A stretch of 64,000 nt of DNA from NCBI RefSeq assembly GCF_048066115.1, contig NZ_JBLTYX010000003.1, positions 248,001-312,000 of the forward strand, read 5' to 3'. Source of the DNA: Niveispirillum sp048066115 (GTDB lineage: Bacteria; Pseudomonadota; Alphaproteobacteria; Azospirillales; Azospirillaceae). A program made the position numbers and the translations under genes. The notes beneath the pieces were generated by a model that did no database searches, was not told the origin of the DNA, and was given only the letters and a program-made list of their open reading frames with translations. Below, one piece after another: positions 33,794-41,800 of this stretch. Position 1 is the first letter of the stretch; each line of letters opens with the position of its first letter.

Positions 33794-34549
33794 ATGCCGC
33801 GCCTCAAGGATCGTGTCGCCCTGATCACGGGGGCCGGGAACAGCATCGGCCGGGCCGTCGCCCTGGCGTTCGCCCGCGAAGGCGCCGACCTTGTCCTGCA
33901 TTACGAGGAGGAGGGCCAGCGCAACGATATGGGTGAGCTGGCGCGCGAGCTGGAGCGGCTTGGGCGACGGGTCCTGGCGCTGCGCACCGACGTCACCCAT
34001 GCCGACGGCGCCTACGGGCTGGTGGAAAGTGCGGTGACCGGCCTGGGCCGCGTCGACGTGCTGGTCAACAATGCCGGGCTGCGGCCCGCCATCTCCTTCG
34101 TCGATACCACGGCGGAACAGTTCGATGTGGTGATGGCCGCCAATGTGCGTTCCGCCTTTATGGTGACGCGCATGGTGCTGCCGCTGATGTTCGCGCAGAA
34201 TTACGGGCGCATCGTCACCACCGTGTCGGACGTGGCCTATCACGGGGCGCCTGGCTATACGCTCTATGGTGCCGCCGCCGGCGCGCTGCTGGGTTTCACC
34301 CGCAGCCTGGTCCATGATATCGGTCCGCGCAATGTCACGGCCAATTGCGTGGCGCCGGGCGCCATCGATCCCAAGGCCAATACCAGCGTCGCCCAGGCCG
34401 GGGTGGACGCGCTGCGCCGCGCCCTGCCCAGCCAGCGCCTGGGTACCGTGGCCGATGTCACGCCCGCCTACCTGTTCCTGGCGTCGGACGATGCCCATCA
34501 CATGATCGGCCAATGCATCAGCCCCTGCGGCGGTGCCGTGATGCTGTGA
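33794..34549 (+). CDS. Short-chain dehydrogenase/reductase family protein lacking the catalytic lysine
   Basis: The 251-residue product is a classical-length SDR with the cofactor motif 'TGAGNSIGRA', 'NNAG' near residue 87 and the active-site serine in 'VTTVSDVA'. The catalytic Tyr in 'YTLYGAAAGALLGF' is present, but the YxxxK lysine codon (34277-34279) is GCC (Ala). It may be an inactive or non-redox SDR. ATG 33794 has GGGGAAGAAG upstream; ATG 33764 is an in-frame alternative. Its TGA directly abuts the stop of the convergent AroA-like gene. Confidence 0.85.
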   Translation: MPRLKDRVALITGAGNSIGRAVALAFAREGADLVLHYEEEGQRNDMGELARELERLGRRVLALRTDVTHADGAYGLVESAVTGLGRVDVLVNNAGLRPAISFVDTTAEQFDVVMAANVRSAFMVTRMVLPLMFAQNYGRIVTTVSDVAYHGAPGYTLYGAAAGALLGFTRSLVHDIGPRNVTANCVAPGAIDPKANTSVAQAGVDALRRALPSQRLGTVADVTPAYLFLASDDAHHMIGQCISPCGGAVML

Positions 34550-35176
34550 TCAGGGGCCGACCGCGATGTCGGCGCCCGTCAGGTCGGGATGGCCGCGGAC
34601 CCAGGCCGTCCCGTCGATCTGATCGATCGTCGCCCCGAACCGGCGCAGCAGGTCCAATCCGGGGGCCAGTTCCCGCATATCCGTCACGCCCGTGCGGCCG
34701 GGGCTGTTCAGCCCGGCCAGCAGCAGGGCGATCCCGTCGGCCGGCCCCATCCCCCGGTGCAGGGCCGGCAGCGGCCATTCCGCCCCCGTCATGCTGCCCG
34801 GCAGCCGGTCCAGCCGACGGAGCGCGAAACCGGCGCCCAGCCGTTCCAGCGGCCCGCGCAATGTGGCCAGGGTCGCATCCGAGTCGCCCACCAGGACGGC
34901 GGTGAAGGGATGTGCGGCCAGCGCGCCGGCCAGCAGCGGCACGGCCCCCGGCCGGCCGGTCAGGTCCAGCACCCGGTCCGGTTCCCGCCAGCCGCCGACA
35001 CCGGTGCCGTGTACGGCCCACCCGCCGGCACCGGCCTTTGTCACATGGACGCCCAGGGCACCCAATGCCGCCGCCAGCCCATCCAGTCCCGGATCGTCCG
35101 CGCCGGTGACGCGCGTCGGACCGCGCGCCATCGCGCCCAGGATCAGGGCCAGGGAGGACAGGTCGATCGCGGGCAT
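34550..35176 (-). CDS. Half-length, eroded EPSP synthase (AroA)-like domain protein
   Basis: The 208-residue product aligns by eye with the N-terminal half of 5-enolpyruvylshikimate-3-phosphate synthase ('LALILGAMARGPTRVTG', 'LGALGVHVTKAG', 'GWAVHGTGVGGWREP', 'LLAGLNSPGRTGVTDM'). The catalytic motifs are replaced: the N-terminal KS...R phosphate site is gone, 'NSGT' is 'TGRPG', and the 'RPM' and 'SSQxKS' motifs are absent. It is unlikely to make EPSP. It could be a decaying paralogue or a repurposed fold. It is divergent from the TIGR02300 gene, a locus where aroA is often found in relatives. Confidence 0.7.
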   Translation of the reverse strand: MPAIDLSSLALILGAMARGPTRVTGADDPGLDGLAAALGALGVHVTKAGAGGWAVHGTGVGGWREPDRVLDLTGRPGAVPLLAGALAAHPFTAVLVGDSDATLATLRGPLERLGAGFALRRLDRLPGSMTGAEWPLPALHRGMGPADGIALLLAGLNSPGRTGVTDMRELAPGLDLLRRFGATIDQIDGTAWVRGHPDLTGADIAVGP

Positions 35177-35377
35177 CGGTGGGCCTTGGCAAAGGGGGTG
35201 CAGTGCCGGGAATAGCATGGAAGCGGACGGGCCGAAAGCGTGCCCCCCGAAGCCCAGCATGGCGGCAACACGCACAAGCTGTCACACTTCCGTTTGACAG
35301 GGGCCGCCAGCCATGGCAGATGCGGCCCGAACCGCGGCGCATTTCCCGGCGCGCGTAATTGTGACGGAGGTATTGCC

Positions 35378-35782
35378 GTGGCCAAACCCGAGTGGGGTAT
35401 CAAGCGCATCTGCCCGAATTGCGGCGGACGTTATTACGACATGCAGAAGAACCCGCCGACCTGCCCGTCGTGCGGCACCGTCTTCGATCCCGAGGCGCTG
35501 CTGAAGTCGCGCCGCGCCCGTCCGCTGCCGGTGGAGGACACCAAGAAGGCCGTCGCCAAGCGGGATGACGAGGAGGCGCTGGATAACGAGGCCGAGGAGG
35601 AGTTGGAGGTCGCCGATGACGTGGCCGATGACGAGGCCGACGTTGCCGACGATCTGGAAGCCGACGAGGTTGATGACGGCGTGGGCGACGACGAGGACGT
35701 CCTGCTGGAAGATGCCGACGAGCTGGATGATGGCGACGACATGGGCGAAGTCGTCGATGTCGAGGGCGAGGAAGAGGTCTGA
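35378..35782 (+). CDS. TIGR02300/FYDLN-acid family zinc-ribbon protein
   Basis: The 134-residue product begins with 'MAKPEWGIKRICPNCGGRYYDM' type sequence and a second 'CPSCG', forming a four-cysteine zinc ribbon. A long Asp/Glu-rich tail (residues about 65-134) follows, as in the alphaproteobacterial FYDLN-acid family of unknown function. The start is GTG 35378 with GGAGG at good spacing. As in relatives it precedes a tRNA-Ala gene; the usual aroA-cmk-rpsA genes do not follow here. Confidence 0.9.
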   Translation: MAKPEWGIKRICPNCGGRYYDMQKNPPTCPSCGTVFDPEALLKSRRARPLPVEDTKKAVAKRDDEEALDNEAEEELEVADDVADDEADVADDLEADEVDDGVGDDEDVLLEDADELDDGDDMGEVVDVEGEEEV

Positions 35783-35920
35783 TCGGACCGGCGGGCCGGC
35801 CTTGATGGAGGATGTCCCAAGAATCCGTCATCGGCCCGTCATTTTCCGCTTGCATCTGTGCCCGAGTTTCTAGATAAACCCGCGCACGGCGCCGACGACC
35901 CAGACGGTGCCAACAGTTTC

Positions 35921-35996
<76 letters not shown>

Positions 35997-36004
35997 AAAT
36001 GAGA

Positions 36005-36035
36005 AGGGCTCCGCCGGAAATGGCGGGGCCCTTTC
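36005..36035 (+). terminator. Terminator of tRNA-Ala
   Basis: An 11-bp stem (AGGGCTCCGCC / GGCGGGGCCCT, one G-U) with a GGAAAT loop is followed by TTTCTT. Confidence 0.88.
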
Positions 36036-36380
36036 TTGTTTCCGGCCCTTGCGGCCGACCGGTCCATTCCCCCGGTGGGGCAATGGTGCCACCCGTCGCG
36101 CGGGCCGGCCCCGGTCGGCCTGGGGGGACGGGAAAATGCCCGTCGGGCCGACGACCCGTTACAGGAACGACATATTGACGGTGCGAGCCCTGCCAAGTGG
36201 CCCCATGCGGCCCGCCCGACACGGTATCCATGTCATCGGCACGGGTGGCCTATAAGCCGTCGCAGGGGCATTCACCTGGTTGCCAAAGCCCCCGTTCGAT
36301 CGATCCGGCATGAATGAATGCGACGGGCCGATATCGGCTGGGGTACGGGGCGGCGACCATCCTCGTATGGATCGACAGAA
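36036..36380 (+). promoter_or_regulatory. Upstream region of first RTX gene
   Basis: This 345-bp non-coding stretch contains several short GC inverted repeats, for example CCGGTCGGCC with GGGCCGACG-like partners near 36111-36157. I found no promoter that I can support; TATAAG at 36251-36256 is a possible -10 without a clear -35. Confidence 0.3.
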
Positions 36381-37502
36381 ATGACTGGTACCTTGCGGGC
36401 GGGGACGCCCGGTGATGACATACTGCTTTCCCAATCCCCGCGCGACAGGCTGTCGGGTGGGGCCGGCGACGACATCTATGACATCGCCCATTACGGCGTC
36501 GCGGTGCAGGAGATGCCCGACGGCGGCCATGATGTGGTGGTGGCCCATATCGATTTCATGCTTCCCGACTTCGTCGAGGATCTGAGCATGGAGTACGCCC
36601 AGCGTGGCCATCAGCCCAATCCGGCTTTGGCCGGTGCGATACTGGGCATCGGCAACCGCCGCGACAACATGATCGCCGGCAACAGCCTGGACAACACCAT
36701 CAAGGGCCTGGCCGGCAATGACACGCTGCTGGGCAATGGCGGCGATGACAGTCTGGAGGGCGGCGACGGCAACGACCTGCTCACCGGCGGGGCGGGCAAT
36801 GACACGCTGATCGGTGGTGCCGGCAATGACGACCTGGCCGGTGGCCCGGGTGATGATGTCATCATCGGCGGTGCCGGCGACGACAATATCTTCGGCGGCG
36901 ACGGTCTGGACGTCGTGCTTTATGACGGACGGCTGAGCTTCATCGGCGGCGAACACAGTGCCGTCCGCGACCTGGACGGCACCATCAGGGTCACCAGCAT
37001 GACCAGCGATGCCAGCGATGTGCTGAAGGGTGTCGAACTGGTGGTGTTCGGTACGGAGGTCCTGGTGAATTCCCAGCCGGCACCGGGTACCGCCCGCAAC
37101 GGCTTTGACGAGGCGCTGTACCTGTCCCGCAATGCCGACATCGCCGCCGCTGTGCGCAATGGGACCCTGGCCAGCGGCTGGGACCATTTCCGCACCTATG
37201 GGCAACGGGAAGGCCGGGACCCCAACGCCCTGTTCGATACCGACTATTACCTGGCGAACAACCGTGACGTGGCGGCCGCCGTGGCGCGCGGTGAAACCAC
37301 GGCCTGGGGGCATTACCTGAATTACGGCGGCAGGGAAGGGCGCGACCCGTCCGCCTGGTTCAACACCCGCGCCTATGCCGAGACGACCGACGATGTCGCG
37401 GTCACCGGCCTGAACCCGCTGGTGCATTTCCTGCACATCGGCATCAATGCCGGCAAGATGGCACAATTGTCCAACACCACGCTGGACTGGATCGGCGGGT
37501 AA
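36381..37502 (+). CDS. RTX calcium-binding repeat protein (first of tandem pair)
   Basis: The 373-residue acidic protein has an N-terminal cap ('LRAGTPGDDILL', 'GGAGDDIYDIAHYG'), about eight GGxGxDxLx nonapeptides at residues 108-180 that form a Ca2+-binding parallel beta-roll, and a C-terminal half. The latter has two copies of an 'xxYLxxNxDVAAAVxxG ... HYxxYGxREGRDPxAxF' unit. It has no signal peptide, consistent with C-terminally signalled type I secretion, but no ABC exporter is nearby. It is paralogous to the next gene. Confidence 0.9.
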   Translation: MTGTLRAGTPGDDILLSQSPRDRLSGGAGDDIYDIAHYGVAVQEMPDGGHDVVVAHIDFMLPDFVEDLSMEYAQRGHQPNPALAGAILGIGNRRDNMIAGNSLDNTIKGLAGNDTLLGNGGDDSLEGGDGNDLLTGGAGNDTLIGGAGNDDLAGGPGDDVIIGGAGDDNIFGGDGLDVVLYDGRLSFIGGEHSAVRDLDGTIRVTSMTSDASDVLKGVELVVFGTEVLVNSQPAPGTARNGFDEALYLSRNADIAAAVRNGTLASGWDHFRTYGQREGRDPNALFDTDYYLANNRDVAAAVARGETTAWGHYLNYGGREGRDPSAWFNTRAYAETTDDVAVTGLNPLVHFLHIGINAGKMAQLSNTTLDWIGG

Positions 37503-37906
37503 CCCCATCCGGCATGGCTGCGTTGATCGGATCGGATGGTCCGGTCGATGCCGCCGCCGGGGCGGATGCTTGGATCCGGGCGGTCGATTGACGGGTGCCG
37601 GGGCAATCATCCACTGTGCTCAGCGATCTCAACATGTTGAGTGAAAACCATATCAAAAGTGAAATGAAAATTTCTGTAAATATAAAGCATCTGTTGACCG
37701 GATAATTGTATCGATGCAAGCATTGTTTCTATTATTTCATTGCGTAAATTCTATTGATTTTTTGCTTAATGCGCCGAATGTTTGTTCTACAGGGGTTGTG
37801 ACGGGCCTGATTGGTCTTCCTTTGGAGAATTGTCGGCGGATGGGCTTCGCGACAGTCGCTCCATGAGGGAGCGGCAGCGACCCGTTTCTTGCGAATTGAG
37901 AACATC
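37503..37906 (+). promoter_or_regulatory. AT-rich intergenic region upstream of second RTX gene
   Basis: The stretch 37640-37800 is far more AT-rich than the rest of the window and contains many promoter-like hexamers (for example TTGACC at 37693). Just before it lies a perfect 14-bp palindrome CTCAACATGTTGAG (37628-37641). The composition suggests a regulated promoter or a site for a nucleoid-associated silencer; no single promoter can be assigned. Confidence 0.5.
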
Positions 37907-39022
37907 ATGTCTGGTACCTTGCGGGCGGGAACGCCCAATGACGACACGCTTTATTCCCTGTCGGCCGGGGACACCCTGGCCGGCGGGGCCGGCAACGACA
38001 CCTATGACGTGCTGCATTACGGCACCGTCATCCGCGAGGAGGCGGGTGGCGACAGCGCCGATCTGGTGGTCGCGCATATCGATTTCGTGCTGCCGGACTT
38101 CGTTGAAGACCTGACCATGGAATATGCCGATCGCGGCCATATTCCCAACCCGGTCACCAGCGGTCCGCAGATCGGCATCGGCAATGCGCTGGATAATGAC
38201 ATCCAGGGCAATGCGCTGGACAATTTCATCAGCGCGCTGGGTGGCGATGATTTCGTGCGGGCCGGTGGCGGCGATGATCTGGTCCTGGGCGGCACCGGCC
38301 ATGACCTGCTGCTGGGCGACAGCGGCGACGACATCCTGCTGGGTGAGGCCGGGAACGACCTGCTGAATGGCGGGACGGGCGACGATCTGCTGATCGCCGG
38401 CCTGGGTGAGGATCGGCTGATCGGTAGCGAAGGCCTGGATATCGCCGTCTTCAGCAGCCCGGCCAGCCATTACCAGTTCACGGTGACCGGCGCGCAGACC
38501 TTCGTCACCAACACGCACCTGCCGCAGTTCGCCGAATCCGCCGACATGCGCGGCGTGGAAATCGCCGTGTTCGGCACGGATGTGAAGCTGCTGACGCCCC
38601 ATGCCCCCGGTACGGCGCGCAACGGCTTTGACGAGGCTCTGTACCTGTCCCGCTATGGCGATGTCGCCGTTGCCGTGCGTAACGGGGCGGTGGCCAGCGG
38701 TTGGGAGCATTTCCAGCTTTATGGCGAGCGGGAGGGCCGTGACCCCAACGCCCTGTTCGACGTGGGTTTCTATCTGGCGAACAACCAGGACGTGGCGGCC
38801 GCCGTGGCCGGCGGGCAGACCACCGCCTGGTCGCACTACAGCAACTATGGCTGGAAGGAAGGGCGCGATCCATCGGCCTTCTTCAATACCCGAGCGTATC
38901 TGGCGACCAACGATGATGTCGGGGCCAGTGGCCTGAACCCGCTGCTGCATTACCTGTATATCGGTGCGGCCGACGGGCGGCTGGCCCAGTTGTCCAACCC
39001 GACCATGGACTGGATTGGATGA
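37907..39022 (+). CDS. RTX calcium-binding repeat protein (second of tandem pair)
   Basis: The 371-residue protein has the same layout as its upstream neighbour. It has an N-terminal 'LRAGTPNDDTLYSLSAGDTL' cap, a shared 'VVAHIDFVLPDFVEDLTMEYADRG' segment, nonapeptides ('GGGDDLVLGGTGHDLLLG', 'GEAGNDLLNGGTGDDLL') at residues about 113-175, and two 'REGRDPNALF'/'KEGRDPSAFF' units at the C-terminus. The middle region after the roll (about 180-220) is the most diverged. It is likely a secreted Ca2+-dependent surface protein. ATG 37907 follows the AT-rich region. Confidence 0.9.
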   Translation: MSGTLRAGTPNDDTLYSLSAGDTLAGGAGNDTYDVLHYGTVIREEAGGDSADLVVAHIDFVLPDFVEDLTMEYADRGHIPNPVTSGPQIGIGNALDNDIQGNALDNFISALGGDDFVRAGGGDDLVLGGTGHDLLLGDSGDDILLGEAGNDLLNGGTGDDLLIAGLGEDRLIGSEGLDIAVFSSPASHYQFTVTGAQTFVTNTHLPQFAESADMRGVEIAVFGTDVKLLTPHAPGTARNGFDEALYLSRYGDVAVAVRNGAVASGWEHFQLYGEREGRDPNALFDVGFYLANNQDVAAAVAGGQTTAWSHYSNYGWKEGRDPSAFFNTRAYLATNDDVGASGLNPLLHYLYIGAADGRLAQLSNPTMDWIG

Positions 39023-39032
39023 GTTGTTCCGT

Positions 39033-39140
39033 CCCTCAAACGCCGGGCGCCGCCATCCGGCGGCTGGGCTTACGCGCCCATGGGCGCGGGCGCTCAATGC
39101 GCCAACCCATCGGCAATGAGTTCACTCATTGCCGATGGGT
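39033..39140 (+). repeat. Multi-hairpin dispersed element, copy G
   Basis: The copy begins CCCTCAAACGCCGGGCG ten bases after the RTX stop. Hairpin 1 is GCCGCC-ATCC-GGCGGC, the junction is TGGGCTTAC, hairpin 2 is GCGCC-CATG-GGCGC and hairpin 3 is of the GCTCAATGC subtype. The terminal hairpin is the longest in the family: 16 perfect bp (39105-39120 with 39125-39140, loop TTCA). Confidence 0.9.
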
Positions 39141-39205
39141 ATGACATATCCGTCCGCGTCCTTTTGTCCGATGACAAGGGGCGAAGGCAGGCGTAGCAGT
39201 GGTGG

Positions 39206-39236
39206 AGGGCCGCGCCGTCGGACGGGCGGCCCTTTT
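39206..39236 (+). terminator. Rho-independent terminator upstream of small membrane protein gene
   Basis: The stem AGGGCCGC(G)CCGTC / GACGGGCGGCCCT has a one-base bulge and is followed by TTTT. It probably ends transcripts from the RTX gene. Confidence 0.75.
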
Positions 39237-39270
39237 CCATTCGCGCAGCCGCTTTCAAGACAGGTGCGTC

Positions 39271-39396
39271 ATGTATGTGATTTATATGCTGCTGGGCATG
39301 CTCATCGGGCTGCCCTTCGCCGGGGTGTTCTATTACGCCATCTGGACCTTCCTGACGGGTGGTGATCCGGGCGGCGGCGACAACAGCCCCTTCTGA
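39271..39396 (+). CDS. Small single-pass membrane protein
   Basis: The 41-residue product ('MYVIYMLLGMLIGLPFAGVF' start, then 'YYAIWTFLTGGDP', ending in 'GGGDNSPF') has one or two hydrophobic segments and a Gly/Asp tail. ATG 39271 has AGG upstream. It ends nine bases before the serine protease gene, so the two are likely cotranscribed. I recognise no family. Confidence 0.55.
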   Translation: MYVIYMLLGMLIGLPFAGVFYYAIWTFLTGGDPGGGDNSPF

Positions 39397-39405
39397 TCCG
39401 GCCCC

Positions 39406-40146
39406 ATGCGCCGTCTGCCGCTTCTGGCCCTGGCCCTGTTGCTCTGCGCCGGCTTGTCATCGGCGCAGGAGATACGCGCGCCTGGTGTGGCCGCGGATGA
39501 CAGCCGGCAGATCGTGGATATCGCCACCCCGCCCTGGAACAGCGTGGCGCGGGTACAGACCAATATCGGCGGCAAATGCACCGGCACCGTCATCGGCCCC
39601 AGGCTGGTGCTGACGGCCGCCCACTGCTTTTACAATCCCCGCACCCGCCGCCTGCTGGAGGCGGGGTCGCTGCATGTTCTGCTGGGCTATGAGCGCGGCG
39701 ATTACAAGACCCACCTGACGGTCGACACGCTGCATGTGCCGCCCGCCTATGACGGCACGCGGCCCGGCGACAGTATGCGTCATGACTGGGCCCTGCTGCG
39801 CCTGTCCGGCCCCGCTTTGGTCCCGGTATTGGCACCGGCCGGGCGCGGGGCGCAGCCGGGCGACAAGGTGGCGGTGGCAGGCTTCAGCCAGGACCGCGTG
39901 CATCTGCTGATGGCCGACCGCGACTGTGCGGTGAAAACCCAGGTGCGGGCGGAAGGGGCCGGCGGCACCCTGGTCTTCCATGATTGTTCCGCCAGCCGGG
40001 GGACCAGCGGCGGGCCGCTGCTGGTGCAGATCGACGGGGTCTGGCGCGTGGGCGGGGTCAATATCGCCGTCACGCCGAAATCCGGCAATCTGGCGCTGTG
40101 GCCCGATGGATTGGACGCCGCCATCGCCGCTCTTTCCAAGCCCTGA
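39406..40146 (+). CDS. Trypsin-like (S1) serine protease, exported
   Basis: The 246-residue product has a signal peptide ('LPLLALALLLCAGLSSAQ'). The catalytic triad is visible in His of 'LTAAHC', Asp of 'RHDWALLRL' and Ser of 'RGTSGGPLL', and cysteine pairs support a disulphide-bonded chymotrypsin fold. It is probably periplasmic or secreted. The substrate is unknown; no PDZ domain is present, unlike DegP. Confidence 0.92.
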   Translation: MRRLPLLALALLLCAGLSSAQEIRAPGVAADDSRQIVDIATPPWNSVARVQTNIGGKCTGTVIGPRLVLTAAHCFYNPRTRRLLEAGSLHVLLGYERGDYKTHLTVDTLHVPPAYDGTRPGDSMRHDWALLRLSGPALVPVLAPAGRGAQPGDKVAVAGFSQDRVHLLMADRDCAVKTQVRAEGAGGTLVFHDCSASRGTSGGPLLVQIDGVWRVGGVNIAVTPKSGNLALWPDGLDAAIAALSKP

Positions 40147-40233
40147 CGGCGGCGGACTCTTTTCCTGCGGCGCGGAAATCCCTATAGTCGCGGCAATGAT
40201 GTTTCCCACGGCTAGTGGAAAGAACCGACCCTT

Positions 40234-40536
40234 ATGCCCGACCCGATGTCCGGCGACGATATCGACCGTTCCTCCATCCTGTCCGTGCCGGTGCAGGTGT
40301 CGGTCCGCCTGGGCCGGCGGCGGCTGCGCATCAGCCAGCTTCTGCGCATGGGGCCCGGCGACATCGTCGATCTGGAACGCGTGGTGGGCGATCCTGTGGA
40401 CGTCTATGTCAATGACCGCATGGTGGCGCGGGGCGAACTGGTGGTGGTCGACGGGCGCCTGGGCCTGACCATCGTGGAACTGATGCCCCAGGCCACGCGT
40501 GGCCGCGAACCCCTGGGCCCCGGCCCCGGCGAGTGA
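40234..40536 (+). CDS. fliN: FliN/SpoA-family flagellar motor switch protein
   Basis: The 100-residue product is a single SpoA domain ('ILSVPVQVSVRLGRRRLRIS', 'MGPGDIVDLERVVGDPVDVYVNDRMVARGELVVVDGRLGLTI' region) as in FliN, a C-ring component that controls rotor switching. It could equally be a non-flagellar SpoA protein, because no other flagellar gene is in the window. ATG 40246 is an alternative start. It heads a four-gene operon with overlapping stop/start codons. Confidence 0.83.
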   Translation: MPDPMSGDDIDRSSILSVPVQVSVRLGRRRLRISQLLRMGPGDIVDLERVVGDPVDVYVNDRMVARGELVVVDGRLGLTIVELMPQATRGREPLGPGPGE

Positions 40537-41219
40537 CCGGGGACGGCATGGACAGGGCAGCCGCCAAGCGCATCCTGCTGATCGATTCCGACGATACCCT
40601 GTGCCGCGTGCTGGCCGAACAGCTGGCGCAACAGGACGGTCTGCACGCCCTGTGCGCCACGAACGGAGAGGCGGCACTGGCACTGCTGGCCGGGCATGGA
40701 GCGGATGCGGCCCTGCTGGATGCCACGCTGGCCGGTGACGGTCTGATCCCAGCCCTGCGCGCCGGCGGGCTGTCGGGGCCGCTGGTCCTGCTGCTGCCGC
40801 CCGGCCTGGGCGTGCCGGCCGGCGGTGATGATCATCTGGCCAAGCCCATCCGCCTGGGCACCCTGCTGACAAGGCTGCGCGCCCTGCTGCGTCAGGCTGA
40901 CACGGTGGCTGCCGCTATGGTGGAAGCGTTGATCATCGGCCCCTACCGTTTCCTGCCAGCCGCCAAGCGGCTGGAGGCGGTGGACGGGTCCCGCATCCGC
41001 CTGACCGAGAAGGAGACGCAGATCCTGCATCATCTCTGCCGCCATGGGGGCATGGCCCCGCGTGAGGATCTGCTGGGGGCCGTCTGGGGTTATGGCGCCG
41101 GGATCGACACCCATACGCTGGAAACCCATATCTACCGCCTGCGCCGCAAGCTGGGGGCGTCACTGCTGGTGCGGGTCGAGGGTGGCTATCGTCTGGCGGG
41201 GGAGCCGGTGCCGGCATGA
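40533..41219 (+). CDS. OmpR-type response regulator with atypical receiver domain
   Basis: The product (228 residues from GTG 40533, which overlaps the fliN stop as GTGA; ATG 40548 is also plausible) has a receiver domain with the acidic pair 'DSDD', phosphoacceptor Asp in 'ALLDATLAGDG' and Lys in 'HLAKPI'. The conserved switch Thr/Ser is replaced in 'LVLLLPPG'. The C-terminal winged helix is typical ('LTEKETQILHHLCRHGG', 'THTLETHIYRLRRKLG', 'GGYRL'). No partner kinase is adjacent. Confidence 0.88.
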   Translation: MTGDGMDRAAAKRILLIDSDDTLCRVLAEQLAQQDGLHALCATNGEAALALLAGHGADAALLDATLAGDGLIPALRAGGLSGPLVLLLPPGLGVPAGGDDHLAKPIRLGTLLTRLRALLRQADTVAAAMVEALIIGPYRFLPAAKRLEAVDGSRIRLTEKETQILHHLCRHGGMAPREDLLGAVWGYGAGIDTHTLETHIYRLRRKLGASLLVRVEGGYRLAGEPVPA

Positions 41220-41800
41220 GCCTTCTGTCACGTCGCGCGCTGCTGCTGTCCGTTCTGTCGCTGGTCCCGCTGGCCGCCTGTTCCACCCGCCCGCCGGCGG
41301 GGGAGGAGGACGGACCGCCGCCCGACCTGCCGCCCCTGCCCGACGTGCGGCGCATCGTGCTGTCGCACCCGAAAAGCAGGGAACGGGTCGACGTCATCTA
41401 TTTCCATAGCGGCGCCTATGATCCCCGTGCCCTGCAGCAGATCGACCAGCTGCTGCGCGACCGGCGGACGGGGCAGGTGGGGCGCATCGATCCGTTGCTG
41501 ATGGATTTCATGTTCGACCTGTTGCAGCGCACCGGCCTGCCGCCAACCACGGTGGTGGAGGTGACGGACGGGTTCCGGTCGCCGGGCACCAATGCCGACC
41601 TGGTGCGCGACAATGCCAATGCGGCGCGCGAAAGCTATCACCTTCAGGGCCGCGCCATGGATTTCAAGGTGCCGCTGCTGCCCGGGGCCGCCCTGGGCGA
41701 AATCGCCAAGACCATGCAGCGTGGCGGGGCCGCCTATTATCCTTCCACCGGTCATACCCATATAGACACAGGCCCCAACCGCACCTGGAAGACGCGATGA
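41216..41800 (+). CDS. DUF882/YcbK-like M15-type peptidase lipoprotein
   Basis: The 194-residue product has a lipoprotein signal ('LLLSVLSLVPLAAC', Cys22), a proline-rich spacer and a DUF882 domain. The domain has zinc-peptidase-like motifs 'DGFRSPGTNADL', 'ESYHLQGRAMDF' and 'TGHTHIDTGPNRTW'. Relatives such as YcbK/MepK act on peptidoglycan cross-links, so a cell-wall role is likely but inferred. The ATG overlaps the regulator stop by four bases, and its own stop overlaps the next ATG. Confidence 0.88.
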   Translation: MSLLSRRALLLSVLSLVPLAACSTRPPAGEEDGPPPDLPPLPDVRRIVLSHPKSRERVDVIYFHSGAYDPRALQQIDQLLRDRRTGQVGRIDPLLMDFMFDLLQRTGLPPTTVVEVTDGFRSPGTNADLVRDNANAARESYHLQGRAMDFKVPLLPGAALGEIAKTMQRGGAAYYPSTGHTHIDTGPNRTWKTR

